Shown here: piece by piece, positions 36,787 through 48,850 of the stretch
How positions within the stretch are numbered: the stretch's first letter is position 1
Layout of the letters: each line of letters opens with the position of its first letter
Source: Siphonodentalium dalli
Taxonomy: Eukaryota; Mollusca; Scaphopoda; Gadilida; Siphonodentaliidae
Assembly: GCA_032622095.1 (NCBI GenBank)
Contig: CP136063.1
Coordinates: forward strand, 31,748,987-31,812,986
Length of the DNA stretch: 64,000 bases
Direction of reading: 5' to 3'
Program-made: the position numbers and the translations under genes
Notes under the pieces: generated by a model
Database searches by the model: none
Told to the model about the DNA's origin: nothing
Seen by the model: the letters and a program-made list of their open reading frames with translations, nothing else

Positions 36787-37234
36787 TTAACTCTTTACTT
36801 CCCATAAGCGTCCCTGGACGCTTTGCACTATTTTCCCCATAAGCGCCTGTGGACGCCTCGCAGTATATCCCTAGAAGCGCATAAGAGCGCGTTACCAGAC
36901 TTCCCCACAAGCGCTTTAGAGCGCCACACTAGGCCCAGACTGTACTAATGGGTTCGCCCATATGCTCCCCGCTAGTTTCTAATAGAGACCGCCCGGTTAT
37001 GTAAACTCGTTATTTGCCTATCTAATAACAATAAACGTGGCACCGTGGGCATCGCGCGCGACAGATGCTGTGTTACTTGGGGTTTATATTGGGGACAGAC
37101 ATCAGTGGTACCATTCTAAGTATTTACGAACAATATGGCTGAAAATTTTTCGAAACAGCAAGTGATCGACATGTTAATGGGAGATGATAGCAATTTTAGC
37201 GGAGATTGCAGTTTCTCGTCATCAGAGGATTCAG
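36787..37234 (+). mobile_element. piggyBac element, left end only (unit B)
   Basis: TTAA (36787-36790) followed by CTCTTTACTTCCC and a series of short palindromes of the form aagcgcctgtggacgc, then the first 32 codons of the transposase (MAENFSKQQVIDML). It is cut off at the B/C junction. Confidence 0.8.
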
Positions 37235-38265
37235 AATTTTGACATTCTAAGAAATTATATGTAATCAACGTAACTATTCCATTGAAGTTCTAATGTGGCG
37301 TACTCGGCATTACAAACTGATTTAGATTATCAACGTTTAAATATTTGGCATGATGTGTCGCCTCTCCGAATTCTATGTTGATTTGTCTTTGCATTTTCTT
37401 GTAAGAAAGCTTTATGTCACAGCCCATGTCAGTAACGCTAATAAGTGGACCAATCTATTGATTGAATGCTCGGGAGTGCATAGTTGGTCAATCAATGAGT
37501 GTTGCGAGAATACAATGCCTAGGAATATTTTATTTTAATCACGACATACCGTTTCGCATACATGCAAAGACATAATGATCTTTACAGTAAATAACGGTTG
37601 GTTACCGGATCTCACTGCGTTATAATATAATAGCGAGTTTGCGATACCCGTCCAACGGGAACGGGTAGATTGGTGAACTTCGACACGGGTAATTGACCAC
37701 TTTCAACACAGCACATTAAGCGGTCGCCAATTTCACCGGTATTGGTAAACACACAGACGGGTAGAAGGTGAGTACTCGACTGGTAATTTCCACTAGCGAT
37801 TTATTAACCATAACTACCTGCAATATATAAAAACCCCTGTGGAGCATTTAGCCACACTTTCCATGTGGTCTTTCATCTGAACATTTTATTCATAAAGGTA
37901 TCATTTGGGTTAATTATCATGTTCATATTCTTGAAGCGGCTTCTAACCGATTGGAAACTACGGAAGACCAAACTGTTCATGACATGTATTGTATGCATGA
38001 TCTCGAAGGCTATAATTATTCGTCATCGATGGTGAATGATGACTGAGTGATCGAATTAAAATATATTCCTATCCCACAATCCCCACTTTACTTCTTAATT
38101 TAAAAGTGTACACATTGAATACGCATGCAGATGCATATATGTGAAGTTAAATTTATAAATTATATTAAATTTATGTTATGGTTTTGATCTAACTGTTTCA
38201 TGTTTTTATTCTGGTTTATCTATCGAGTTTCACAATTATTGTTCTATTTTCATGTACACCTATAG

Positions 38266-38477
38266 ATGACTGAGAAGAAAAAGAGCTTTCGCTTTTCTCG
38301 AAAATCGGACGCAGAGCTTATGACAGAGGTTGTAGCAAGTAATCCATATCGGCAGCCGAAGAATTGGGCAGATGTTGCGGAACATATGCCAGACGGCGTT
38401 AGTGCAAGACGGTGCCGAGAGAGGGCTATATTGCTGGTCCAACAATTTAAAAGCTACGACAGAGAAGCATTGAAAAA
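38266..38477 (+). pseudogene. Harbinger Myb-like protein, exon 1 (unit C)
   Basis: Identical in protein to the unit B copy, with the same donor site. Exons 2 and 3 lie at about 39852 and 40643. Confidence 0.75.
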
Positions 38478-39245
38478 GTAATTTAAGCACTTTTTAATTT
38501 TTATTATGTAATGTCTGCCCACTATATAAATTAACGGGGGTTCAGTGGCGTTGTTGGTGACTCCACAAAGGGGGTGTTTACCTTGGAATTTCCTACTGAC
38601 ACCCCCCCCCCCCCGAAACTCCAGGGATTTCCACCCCCAGCTTTCTGTTGGAATTCTCCAACCGTTATCATAATCTTTATATTTTTGTGTGTGAAAATTA
38701 CCAGCATTCTAATAGCAGGAAATACCTTTTATAGGTGGAAATTTCCAACTCACAGCCATTCCAGTCAAAAAAATTATCTATTTAAGGAGGCAAATTGTCT
38801 ACTTATGCTGTAAAATACAAAGATTTTCCTTTTAAATATGCTTAGTGGCTGGAATATTGAACTATCAGGACAGTCTTTTCAACTAAATCTGCAGATATGA
38901 CATTCCAATTATTGAACATTTGGATCTCTTTGAGTCAGTGATGGGGGAGGGGTATCATTTTAGGTAGCGAATTCCCGCCAATACTTATATATTTTATATA
39001 TGAGCAACCACAATATACCACGCATGACAGTGATGTTGTGTTTTGAAGCCATGTATTGATCGCAATGGGTTTAATGGAGAGGGGTCGGCCACTAATAGTT
39101 ATATAGGCGTCTCCAAGGATTATGATAATTTACTTAAATATTGGGGCTGTCAGGTTGCAAATTCCCAATACATGTAGTTGGAAAGCTTCATCTACCAGTT
39201 GGAACCCAAATGGTGGTCTGCAAATGGAATTTCGCGAATGAGTTG

Positions 39246-39667
39246 AAGGTACTCAATCCGATTAAGCACCGCTAAATTACTATTTATTTGGCTTCAGGGG
39301 TAAACAATATTTGATTCGAGTCGAGAAACCCACCCATCAAAGCTCAGAGTGATCAGATATTGATTTTTGAAGTTTGTTATTTCTCGAGATGTGTACTAAT
39401 TATTGCCCCAGAAACACCTATTCAAACGGACGAAGATGAATAACTCTAAAGTCAAGTGGTAATAATAACGCAATTTTGACCGAGACCATCCCTTTGATGG
39501 CGTGTTTCTGGGGCACAAACAAGTGAAATAACAAAACTTCAAAAATTGATATCTGATCACTCTGAGCGTTGATGGGTAGGTTCCTCGACTCGAATAAATT
39601 ACTTTTTACCCCCGAAGCCAAATAAATAGTAATTGATGAGGGTTTGATCGGATTTGAGTACCTTTAA
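39246..39667. repeat. M1 MITE, complete (unit C)
   Basis: The same insertion as 33161-33582 in unit B, copied by the tandem duplication. Confidence 0.8.
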
Positions 39668-39851
39668 TTGGTGGCGCATTAAATTTATGCACATCAACTT
39701 TATATTTCAGTTCTGAAAGTTTGCTTGCATGAGGTCAGCATAAATTGTAAATTAAATACAGGCCTAATGCAAATTACTTTCATCGTACCTGGGGTGACCC
39801 TAACTATATTGATCAACTCTTCTCGTATGTTTGTATTCGTCTTTTTCAAAG

Positions 39852-40040
39852 ATCTGGGACAGAGAAATAATATACGACATTGTTACAGTTGCTGCAGGAA
39901 GCGGTGGACCTACAACCTGCAGGCAGAATCGGAGGAAAATCCGGAAAACGAAGAAGCCAGGGAAGCAACTGATGTGGCAGAACAAACTGGATCAGACACC
40001 AGAAGACGAGCGTTGGAGGGGCGACCCAACAACGATGAAA
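39852..40040 (+). pseudogene. Harbinger Myb-like protein, probable exon 2 (unit C)
   Basis: As in unit B but without the internal stop, giving PENEEAREATDVAEQTGSD. This indicates that the stop in B arose after the duplication. Confidence 0.5.
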
Positions 40041-40283
40041 GTATATATTAATTTATAAATTATAAATTAATTAATTAAATTAATTTAATTTTTTCATATA
40101 TTTGATAAGCAGGAAACGCTCATTAAATTCTTAAAACCGTCAAAATATGTTTCCTCTTAGTCACCATGCCTGAGGCAAGTGTTAGTCGTAGTGCCTCGCC
40201 AAAATAACTCCAAATGCTTGTGACTAACCCTAAATTGGTCATATGGTCCAGATTTGTTTCTCAGTGTGCATTATTATTATAAT

Positions 40284-40622
40284 CAATAAATTGCAAAGTG
40301 ATTAGATATCGATGTTTGAAGTTTGCGATTTCTATTGTTTGTGGGACAGAATCTTGCCGATCAAACGGACGGTCTTGAAGATAAGGATGGATAACTCTAA
40401 AATCAAGTGGTTATTATTATTATCAATCTGTATCTACAAGACCATCCGTTTGATCGGCAACATCTGTCCCACAAACAAGTAGAAATCGCAAACTTCAAAC
40501 ATCGATATCTAATCACTCTGAGCTTTGATGGGTGGGTTCCTCGACTCAAACAAAATATTGTTTACCGCCGAAGCCAAAGAAATAGTAAATAAGAAGCGTC
40601 TGGTCGGATTTAGTACCTTTAA
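40284..40622. repeat. M1-related palindrome (unit C)
   Basis: Counterpart of 34190-34528 in the second tandem unit. Confidence 0.7.
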
Positions 40623-40642
40623 TGTAGTTCTTTCTATTACAG

Positions 40643-40886
40643 ACACTGATGAGCCAGCCAGGAAAAAACGACCGACAGCAATTGGATTCCTTATGCAGAA
40701 AGCTGAGCAGGTCCGAGCATTTAGGGACCGAGAGCTGAGGTTACAAGAAGAACGCCTCAAACTTGAAAGGGGAAGCGTTTAGAGTTGGATCGCACGGAAC
40801 GGCTCCAGCGGCTGGAACTGGAAAAGGAAGAGAAACAGTCGATGTTTGCATTAATGAAAACTTTAATTGATAAGCAAAATAAATGA
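40643..40886 (+). pseudogene. Harbinger Myb-like protein, C-terminal exon (unit C)
   Basis: Same as the unit B exon apart from a few substitutions (Glu for Asp before RGSV), with the same frame change at the G run. Confidence 0.65.
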
Positions 40887-40925
40887 GTAACTTCAAACTT
40901 CAACTGCGTGTTGTTCTCAATCCCG

Positions 40926-41970
40926 TCATTTGACATGCAGTGGTCGATTATCACGTTTCTCTGCCGACTCCAGATACAACTCGAGTTCTGGTGGTTCACA
41001 ATCGAAAAATGTGCTGACTGTGCTCCCATATAGGCAAGTGTGACAATTTGTCAGCAGGGTATCTACTATGTAATTGTAAATATAGTTTCAAATTCTTCTT
41101 AAAGTCGAGAAATGCAAATGTCTTCACAACTTTCCCGAAGCTCCATTCAACTGAAACCCTGACTGCTGACATTTCTTTATTGAATTGTTTTTCTTCGTCA
41201 CTCAGTCTATTCCTGAAAGGTGCCATGAGGTGTGGTCTCAATGGGTGTGCCGGGTCTCCATATAGAGCACAAATGTGACCGTCGGTCCTTGTCATGCGCT
41301 GTTCAATTTTAGGCAGTAGTCCACTCAAACGCAACATACCCGCATCGTGGTGTCGTCGTTCCACTGGTCCATACAAGTTAGCAATAAGTCCGTCCGGAGT
41401 TGTGACAGCTTGGAATTTCAGACAGTGGAAACGCTTGTGGCCGCTAAAAACAATCTTTTGGTTTTTTCTAGACCGACAGATCGGTCTCGCGGCACCATCT
41501 ATAAACCGCCCAACAATTATTTAAAGGGGTGTCATGTCCGTTGATAGCATCCGTATGTCTGTCCAAATGTTCCTGTTGCAGCCATGGGTGGTCCAGTTCT
41601 TCCAGTACATGGTGATGTTCGGTATATATGTGGTCAATTGTCTCGTTAAAAATTATCGAAATTTCAGATATCGAACGTCCGAACATGTCCACCAAATCAG
41701 TCAAACGATTTGGATAAGTAAGTCTACGGAGAGTTATGCACAGCACATCTCTAATCCCGAGACGACGGTACCGTTGGTGCATATGAATTTTTCAGGGATG
41801 CACATAGCTTTGACTATCCTCTGTATGTCGTCCTTTAAGAATCAAAAATGCTTCGCACATTCCCCATCAGTAGCTTGGTTAAAATCAAATCTTTTGGTTA
41901 AACGTGCACTGATTTCTCATTTGAAAGGACATCCCATGGCGCATTTCAACACCAACAATGATCAATATTG
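40926..41970 (-). pseudogene. Harbinger-type DDE transposase (unit C), frameshifted
   Basis: Same domain order as in B. The N-terminal half is open for 104 codons (GIRDVLCITLRRL ... IYTEHHHVLEELDHPWLQ), then shifts frame before FIDGA. The C-terminal half is open for 126 codons from MYGPVERRHHDAGM to the region after the catalytic Glu, where a deletion of about 14 bases near 41070 destroys the last 50 residues. Neither B nor C can make a full transposase. Confidence 0.8.
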
Positions 41971-42433
41971 TAGTGGGAATAATATAGGCCGATACAGAAC
42001 GAAAGATCGATATTTTAACCTTATTATCTTCGCATTCTTACCATAGTCACAGGGGGTGTCAGCTGTCTTCTATGTTTCGCACATACATGAAGCAAACGCT
42101 CTTCATTCAAACCATATATAGTGAATAGACTACTATTAGTTCACAAGTTCAACTTTTTAACCTACCGCCGGTTAGATCCGGACAACAATCTCAATTTTTG
42201 GGATAAATTTCGGCATCCTTCGATCTGTTTAAAGATTCCAGTCAAATTTTCACTCAACGTGACAAAATATTCCCCAACTAATAGAAGGTGCAAATTCGGT
42301 TTTATATTTGACTGAAAGTTAATGCAGGGAATAATTGGACCCTGAGTCTAAACTTTACACTGAATCTTTGTTGAAAAATTAACTAACGCAATTGTATTAG
42401 AGCATAATTGTATCATAACCGATAATCCATAGC

Positions 42434-42494
42434 GACTATCGCCCATACGAGTGTGACTTATGGCCGAGAGAATTTAGATACTCGGGTTCGGTGA
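42434..42494 (+). pseudogene. Zinc-finger remnant (unit C)
   Basis: The same fragment as in unit B, copied by tandem duplication. Confidence 0.5.
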
Positions 42495-42530
42495 CAAAAG
42501 AATCTACACCGGTAGTCGACCACAGGACCC

Positions 42531-42801
42531 ATATAAAAATTTACCCGGGTAAAACTGGGGGTTTATCCGGTTTAATCCATGGTAAACCCCGGTTCACCCG
42601 GGTAAAATAATATTCAACCCGGGTAAACCCCATGTAAAAAGTTATTATACCATGGTTAATCCAGGTATATCAAACCTATATCGAGATTTACCCGGGTGTC
42701 TTATATATTTGTAGGGATTTACCCAGGTGTTTCTCCATCTCATGGTATACCCAGGTGTTTATCCATCTCATGATATACCGGGGTGTTTTTACTGTCCATT
42801 A
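42531..42801. repeat. ACCCGGGTAAA minisatellite (unit C)
   Basis: Second copy of the array at 36450-36720. Confidence 0.75.
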
Positions 42802-43215
42802 TGGAAAAAGTTACCAACAGGAGCGAACTTGAATATGTATTTTCGCCCAAGCCTTGGTGCTCAAACCTTAACTCTTTACTTCCCATAAGCGTCCCTGGAC
42901 GCTTTGCACTATTTTCCCCATAAGCGCCTGTGGACGCCTCGCAGCATATCCCTAGAAGCGCATAAGAGCGCGTTACCAGACTTCCCCACAAGCGCTTTAG
43001 AGCGCCACACTAGGCCCAGACTGTACTAATGGGTTCGCCCATATGCTCCCCGCTAGTTTCTAATAGAGACCGCCCGGTTATGTAAACTCGTTATTTGCCT
43101 ATCTAATAACAATAAACGTGGCACCGTGGGCATCGCGCGCGACAGATGCTGTGTTACTTGGGGTTTATATTGGGGACAGACATCAGTGGTACCATTCTAA
43201 GTATTTACGAACAAT

Positions 43216-43591
43216 ATGGCTGCAAAATTTTCGAAACAGCAAGTGATCGACATGTTAATGGGAGATGATAGCAATTTTAGCGGAGATTGCAGTTTCTCGT
43301 CATCAGAGGATTCAGATGACGATTACTCTCCACCCGCTACCAGCGACAATCTGACCTCCATCGCCGATAGTAGCTTGAATACTAACCCGATTGGCTGGTC
43401 ATATAAACTTCGAAAGGTATCACTTCCGCCATTTTACCCAAATGACAGGGCCAGTTATACCAGATGAATTCGACACTGATACAGCAACAGCTTTGGACTA
43501 TTTCAATTTGATGTTCTCGCCATCGAAGTATGCCGAAATAGCCAGGCATACTAACAACTATGCCAAGTGGAAAATGGAAGAATATATATAG
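43216..43591 (+). pseudogene. piggyBac transposase, N-terminal fragment
   Basis: The first frame (43216-43467) starts MAAKFSKQQVIDMLMGDD, followed by an acidic Ser-rich stretch SSSEDSDDDYSPP, as in many piggyBac N-termini. A one-base frame change near 43430 leads to MTGPVIPDEFDTDTATALDY, FNLMFSPSKYAEIA and HTNNYAKWKM, the conserved block before the catalytic domain. A stop follows at 43589, and the DDD catalytic region is absent. The intact protein would excise and insert elements precisely at TTAA. Confidence 0.85.
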
Positions 43592-43772
43592 TGCATGGAA
43601 ATCATAGAGAACCCAATGTATATCGACTGTATATTGATATACTCAGTTAACATTCAAACTATCCAACTATATTAATTGTTCACGCAACACATTTCATGAT
43701 ATAATTTCAAATTTGGTGAATTGCACGACTTGACTCATTTATAATTTCAAACCAAAGAATTGTCGACAACAC

Positions 43773-44767
43773 CTGATCAAATGGTCATGCTAATACGGTT
43801 GGGCCCTGCTGAATTGATATGATGCTGTTAGGGCAAACTGTTGCTGTTAACAAAAATTACCGTTATTTTATTTTTAATTTGTCTCAATCGCGGTGTTCCG
43901 ATAATATGAAAATCCATTATGTGTATCAAATTATAACATTCAAAAACAAATTTATTGCGAAATATTTTTAAAGATACGGCCGGCGTTCGCGGTGGGTATG
44001 GTGTTCAAATATTCATCTATGTCAAAAACCACCATAAACAGAAGGAATAGTAAGAAAAAGACAGACCTTGTTCTTATGCCAATCATAAATATGGCATAAA
44101 CAGTGTTATAGTCAATTTGTTCCCCTTTGTTATGTAAACAAAAGCAAAAAACGTTACGTTTTCTGGCTTTTGTTTAGATCCGGGTATGGTAAACATAAAG
44201 AGCGTTATTTGTTACTGTTTTCCTAATATGGAAATAATAGAGAGCGTTTATATCATTTTTGTATGATTATCCAATATAATTTCGGCCTGTTATGTAAACA
44301 GAATCACAACTTATGTAACACGAGCAGTCTCTTGTTTACGTACACATTTGTACGTCTTGACGACAATATACTATTTATGCGCTGATTATGTTTGGCATAT
44401 GTGTGGAACTGTATATATGTTGGCGTTCATTCTGTTGATGGCGATTTGATCAAATATAAGTATTTCTGCAACAAATGCCGCCCGTGACTTTAATAATGGT
44501 TGCATTAGTTGAAAATCGACTATAATCAAGATGGCTATTTGCGTCGTTTTAGAAACACCAGCGCAGTTATTATTATATTTTTCAAAAATATATATGTTCT
44601 TGAATGTTTTTTTTTATCAAATCGCTCTAGTTATACAATCACCGTGAAAATTACAACTTTAGAAAAATAACGGTACTTTTGGTAACGGAATCAGTTTGCC
44701 CTACCCGCATCATAGCAATTCAACATGACCACCGGCATCATAGCATATTAGCATGACCACTTGACCA
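43773..44767. mobile_element. Non-autonomous TIR element nested in piggyBac
   Basis: Ends of about 100 bases are inverted: ctgatcaaatggtcatgcta ... gggcaaactg at the left, and their reverse complement ending in tagcatgaccacttgaccag at the right. A third end of the same family lies at 51666-51787. There is no coding capacity, and I could not define a target duplication. Confidence 0.65.
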
Positions 44768-46088
44768 GTGGTGGACACACGACAGCTCAGCTACAATGAT
44801 GTATTATTGTTTCAAACCGCTGAACATCAAATGGCTGGTGTTACATGCATGTTTCAGTCGGACGTACTTATGTTACAAATTGCTTGATCGAAGATTTCAC
44901 AAACTATTTTCTCAAACATGTTTGGTTTCTTGAGTAAAAGGAAAGATCTATATCAACACAATTTGTACATTGTGCGGTCCTTTTTCTGATAATGTTGGTA
45001 TATGTTTCTGGTGTTTCTGACGTATGCGATAAAATAGTGTGTATTCGCACACATATATACCGGTATATGGATTGTTTCAAATTTCTCTTATATTCTATAA
45101 TGCTAAATTTTAAATGGTGATGCCATACAGTGTTTGCACGAAGATGAACTTCCACACTTAGCACGACGTGTTATATAATAGGTGTTTTTGAAGTCGAAAA
45201 TGTTGATAAATGTTACATTTGCATGTTAGTTTATAGTAATAAACAATCGCAAACATCACCGTTCTGAAAATATATATTTAAAACCTTACTTGAATTTCGT
45301 AGCGTGACATCGCGTTATTTTGGCTGAACGAAATAGAGGATATATAGCGTTCTGAATTGATACCGGACAAATATATTTATTTATTTTCGCGAGCGACTAG
45401 CTGCACTTTTCGCCAGCGGAAATACATTATTTCTGGAAGTAGCAACAGAAACTCATTATCTCCAGAAACAATGTACTTTCGGTCACGATAAGTTGGTCAG
45501 GAAATTTAGTCCTTGGGCCATATCATGAGATATTTCTGGTATCCACTTAAAATATTATAGATATCCTCTCTTTAATTGTCTTCTAGATAAGAAGAAAACA
45601 GAACACATTTGCTTTGAATTGTTTACAAAATACTTTTGGGAGTTGGTGACTTTTTCCAAATAAGACTGGTCTAAATCCGGAGCAAGGATCATTTGTATAA
45701 GACATATTTTATTGTCACAATGTGACATTCGTGTGCATACATTTCAGAGCTGACGAAACGCGCAATACATATACTTTAATATACTATTATTGAACTAATC
45801 CCAATGAAAAAGTCAAAGATACTAGCTTGCCCAGGGCTCTTATACTCAGGTGTCGACTTTTCTCATATTACGACACACGTCCCGGCTTACGCTCATTATC
45901 CCCAGTTGGAGCTGTCACTCCAATAGATTACCCTCACTGCGTCAACACAGTAACAGGTTTACCACCATTTATTGAGCAACGGGATACTTTCCGACAAGCC
46001 AAATACTTATGGGGAAATAGCATCTGGTACTTGATAGCTGCAGGGAGATGGCGGGGTGGTTTATACAGCTAGTGTGGGAACTAAAGAG
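44768..46088. other. Right part of piggyBac element, non-coding
   Basis: No transposase blocks were recognised. An 81-codon frame at 45827-46072 lies in the subterminal region and has no family match. It is probably non-coding. Confidence 0.45.
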
Positions 46089-46164
46089 TTAAATTACAAC
46101 AACATATTTCACATGTATAGTATGGATTACTATTACATTAATTAATTAATTAATACCAGGTGTA

Positions 46165-47570
46165 AATCCACCGTTTTTCATACGAGTCACTTAGCCAGTT
46201 TGATGCAAATTAAAGTGAGAACATGTTGTCATATGTATACAAATGTATATATATTTTATGAAGTTACAATGCCACATTTTAGGGCAAAATTGCTCCTTCC
46301 AAAATGGCCGCCTACATGGCAGCTGGAAGTGGAAAATTTGATGTTTTCCCCACTGATATCCTCTAGATAAGGTAATTATGTATGTGACTGGTTCATAATT
46401 GGGACTTTATTATTATTATTATATATTTTTTTCATGCTAATCGATCACTAACGAAATAAAATATGACATTATTGTGGTCCCAGCCCTTCCGATCCCTCAA
46501 ATATTAGATTTTTTACAGAACGTGGTATAAAATTTCACAAAAAAATCACCATTGTGATTCTATTCATTGTTCAACAAGAAATGAACAGAACTGTGCAACG
46601 TAACTGAGGCACACCATTATCTATGAATATTTTAACTCAATTTAATCAAAATTGTCACTTTGTCTCAAATTGCTGCAAAAATGGCGACAAAACTTTTACA
46701 AAAGGCAAATATTGCCACATCATGCTATGTAATCGCTTACAAGTTGTGATTAAGGAATAAAATGGACTATTCTATCTTACATATATTGAATACTAACATT
46801 TGTAATCGGACAAATATGAAATTAATAGGTATACAGGCAGTTACTATGTGATCATAAAAAACAAGGAATTGCTATATATGCTCATGGTGTGATCATAGGC
46901 CTATAGAGTAACTCCCTCTATACATATGCACCTCACTTGTGACCACATATGCACTTCCTGGTTGTTATTTTTGACGATTTCGATGTCAGCTTGTGATAGA
47001 AAAATCAGATTTGTACTTGTAATGTCAGTAGTTACACTAATAACAATTAACTAAGGTGCATCAGAATTGTTGGCATTCATGTATATAAGACATAAGGTTA
47101 TTCATCAGCCACACCTCGTAAGCGATTAAATGGCATGCTAGGGCAAAATTTACCGTTTTCCATATTTTGGCCGCCATTTTGAGACAAAATGACAAATTTC
47201 TTTCCGCGTTCTGTAAAATCGAATTTTTGAGGGCTCGGAAGGGGCTGGGACCCAATGAATGGCACATTTCATTGCTCGATGATCATTAACTTGGACAATA
47301 CAAAATAAAGTCCCTATTCTGAACCAATTCCATAGAGCAGAAACTGATCTACAAGATATTAGTGTAAAAACGTCAAAATTTCCGGCAGCCATTTTGGCGG
47401 CAATCTTGGAGGGGAGTTCCAATTTTGCCTTAAAATGTGGCAATACATCTTAGCTTCACACAAGTATATACATTTGTATACACAAGACAAGATGTTTTCA
47501 CTATAATATGCATCAAATTGACTTAGGGACTCGTCTGGGAAAAACGGCGGCCATATTGGACGCCATCTTG
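46165..47570. repeat. Large diverged fold-back element
   Basis: The left arm (46165-46790) and right arm (about 47085-47560) are inverted and about 75-80% alike. Shared blocks include ccacattttagggcaaaatt, tcagaat/ataatt..gggactttatt, cccagcccttccgatccctc and taatcgcttacaagttgtg. Aaaatggcggcc-type words occur in both arms. The centre is about 300 bases. No coding homology. Confidence 0.7.
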
Positions 47571-48399
47571 TCTGTTGTCTACACGGACAATTTTTCGCAT
47601 TAACATTGCTTACAAGTTGAGTGACTTAAAATGAGTCGGGAGCTATATTAGACCTTAAATGAACAGAAAAATATTAGGGCATAGAATTACAGTTTGTAAC
47701 CTTTAATCTTTAAGATTTCGTTTCGTTTCGTTCGGGAAACTATTGTCCTGTTTTTAAATATATTCTTCCAACGAAAAATGCGCGTAAAAGAGTTAGCGTG
47801 TATTTTATGGTAATTTTGTCGCAAATTAACATGGATTGACAACAGAAAATGGTCGACTAGATACAAATCGGATATATTGTGAATTAAATACAAGATTCAA
47901 CGATTTTATTCGTATGGATGTTCGCAGAATATCGAAAGACAAGTCTGTCAAAATTATTTCTATTTCCAATTTGCGGACCAGGAAAAGAACTGAATATGAC
48001 AGTACTGAGTACTCAATGGCAGGAATGAAAACCACTGGGTCACTCATTACTGATATGCAATTGAGAAGTTTGATCTACAGGCTTCAGATAAGTACTAGTA
48101 CCTGTACTCTAGGACTACAACTGTACTGTATAAATTAGTATTAATTAGCCAATCGACTTGGAAGTTGGAAACTTTAAAGCGATGACCCTTTGCATCACCA
48201 CAACAAAGAAATTAGAGTCGCTGGAAGAGTATATGTATACTGTTTTAAAATTATATTGTCTTCATGCCGGAGACTTTTGGCTCCCAGCATCGAGGTGCGA
48301 CATTACGCAAATTGCGGCAGCGGTTGGAACAGAAGAATATCGTGAGAATGTTATGTTGTACGGTACATGTATGTAAATTCAGTCCACTGGTACTGTGCA
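47571..48399. other. Intergenic, no features
   Basis: Short opposing open frames at 47687-48138 have no recognisable domain. Confidence 0.4.
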
Positions 48400-48850
48400 T
48401 TAAAGGTGGATTATCTCTTTGTAAACATGTATTATTTAGTTACCGGGGTATAAAATATTAGATTTGAATCGAAGACTCCTGTCCGGAAATGCTTTTATCG
48501 ATTAATATTAATTTTATTTCGGATATTTTCTGGTCTAAAAAGGTGTGTTTGTTCCGCTAACGAACAATAGTGGTCACTGTTAACAGACACCAGAAATTTT
48601 ATTTAACAATTTTGTCACAAATAAACGTTAATTATACTTATTAGCACTTATATATGTGGAACAAAACAATACAGACAACCAATTTGTGACATTTGACTTT
48701 CGTTGCGTAGCCGTAGGAACAGCTCAGTGCTCTATATCGCAATATGGTATCATCCGAATGGTCTGTTCTAAAAATAGTAACATGAACGGTCCCGATTTAA
48801 TATTCGAAATAAAATCAATATTAATTGATAGAAGCTTTTCCGGACAGGGG
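48400..48850. repeat. M2 MITE, 3'-truncated
   Basis: Begins TTAAAGGTGGATTATCTC and is about 90% like 20545-20970. It retains a gatagaagcttttccggac segment missing from that copy, and lacks the right terminus. Confidence 0.75.

Larger units (their letters stand above)
31151..37234. repeat. Tandem unit B (6084 bp)
   Basis: Near-identical to unit C throughout. It begins aattttgacattctaag and ends in the piggyBac first coding segment at gaggattcag. It contains a Harbinger-type gene pair, two M1 MITEs, a zinc-finger remnant, a minisatellite and a piggyBac left end. Confidence 0.95.
37235..43315. repeat. Tandem unit C (6081 bp)
   Basis: It starts aattttgacattctaag directly after the truncated piggyBac segment of unit B. 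Beyond 43315 the sequence continues uninterrupted into the rest of the piggyBac element, so C's right edge is the original one. Confidence 0.95.
42868..46092 (+). mobile_element. piggyBac element, 3.2 kb, both ends present
   Basis: TTAA lies at 42868-42871 and 46089-46092. The inverted ends read CTCTTTACTTCCC at the left and GGGAACTAAAGAG at the right. Subterminal palindromes (agcgc...gcgct) lie at the left. Inside are a broken N-terminal transposase segment and a nested TIR element. The catalytic core is missing, so the copy is dead. Confidence 0.8.

Noticed and set aside
36781-36960. Possible CRISPR-like array of regularly spaced short palindromes
   Set aside because: The repeats are degenerate, in an animal genome, and lie at a piggyBac end, where they fit transposase-binding sites.
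29027-37538. 62-codon frame identical in units A and B, one change in C (MMCRLSAFYVDLSLHFLVRK)
   Set aside because: Conservation is no higher than in the surrounding non-coding DNA of recent tandem copies, and there is no domain.
30163-38813. Pro-rich frames repeated three times (e.g. 30224-30463, 32461-32700, 38574-38813)
   Set aside because: They cross a poly-C run in the Harbinger intron, and the frame changes with run length between units.
35693-42315. Plus-strand frames over the Harbinger transposase (e.g. 41534-42046)
   Set aside because: They are antisense shadows of the transposase, which carries the recognisable catalytic motifs on the minus strand.
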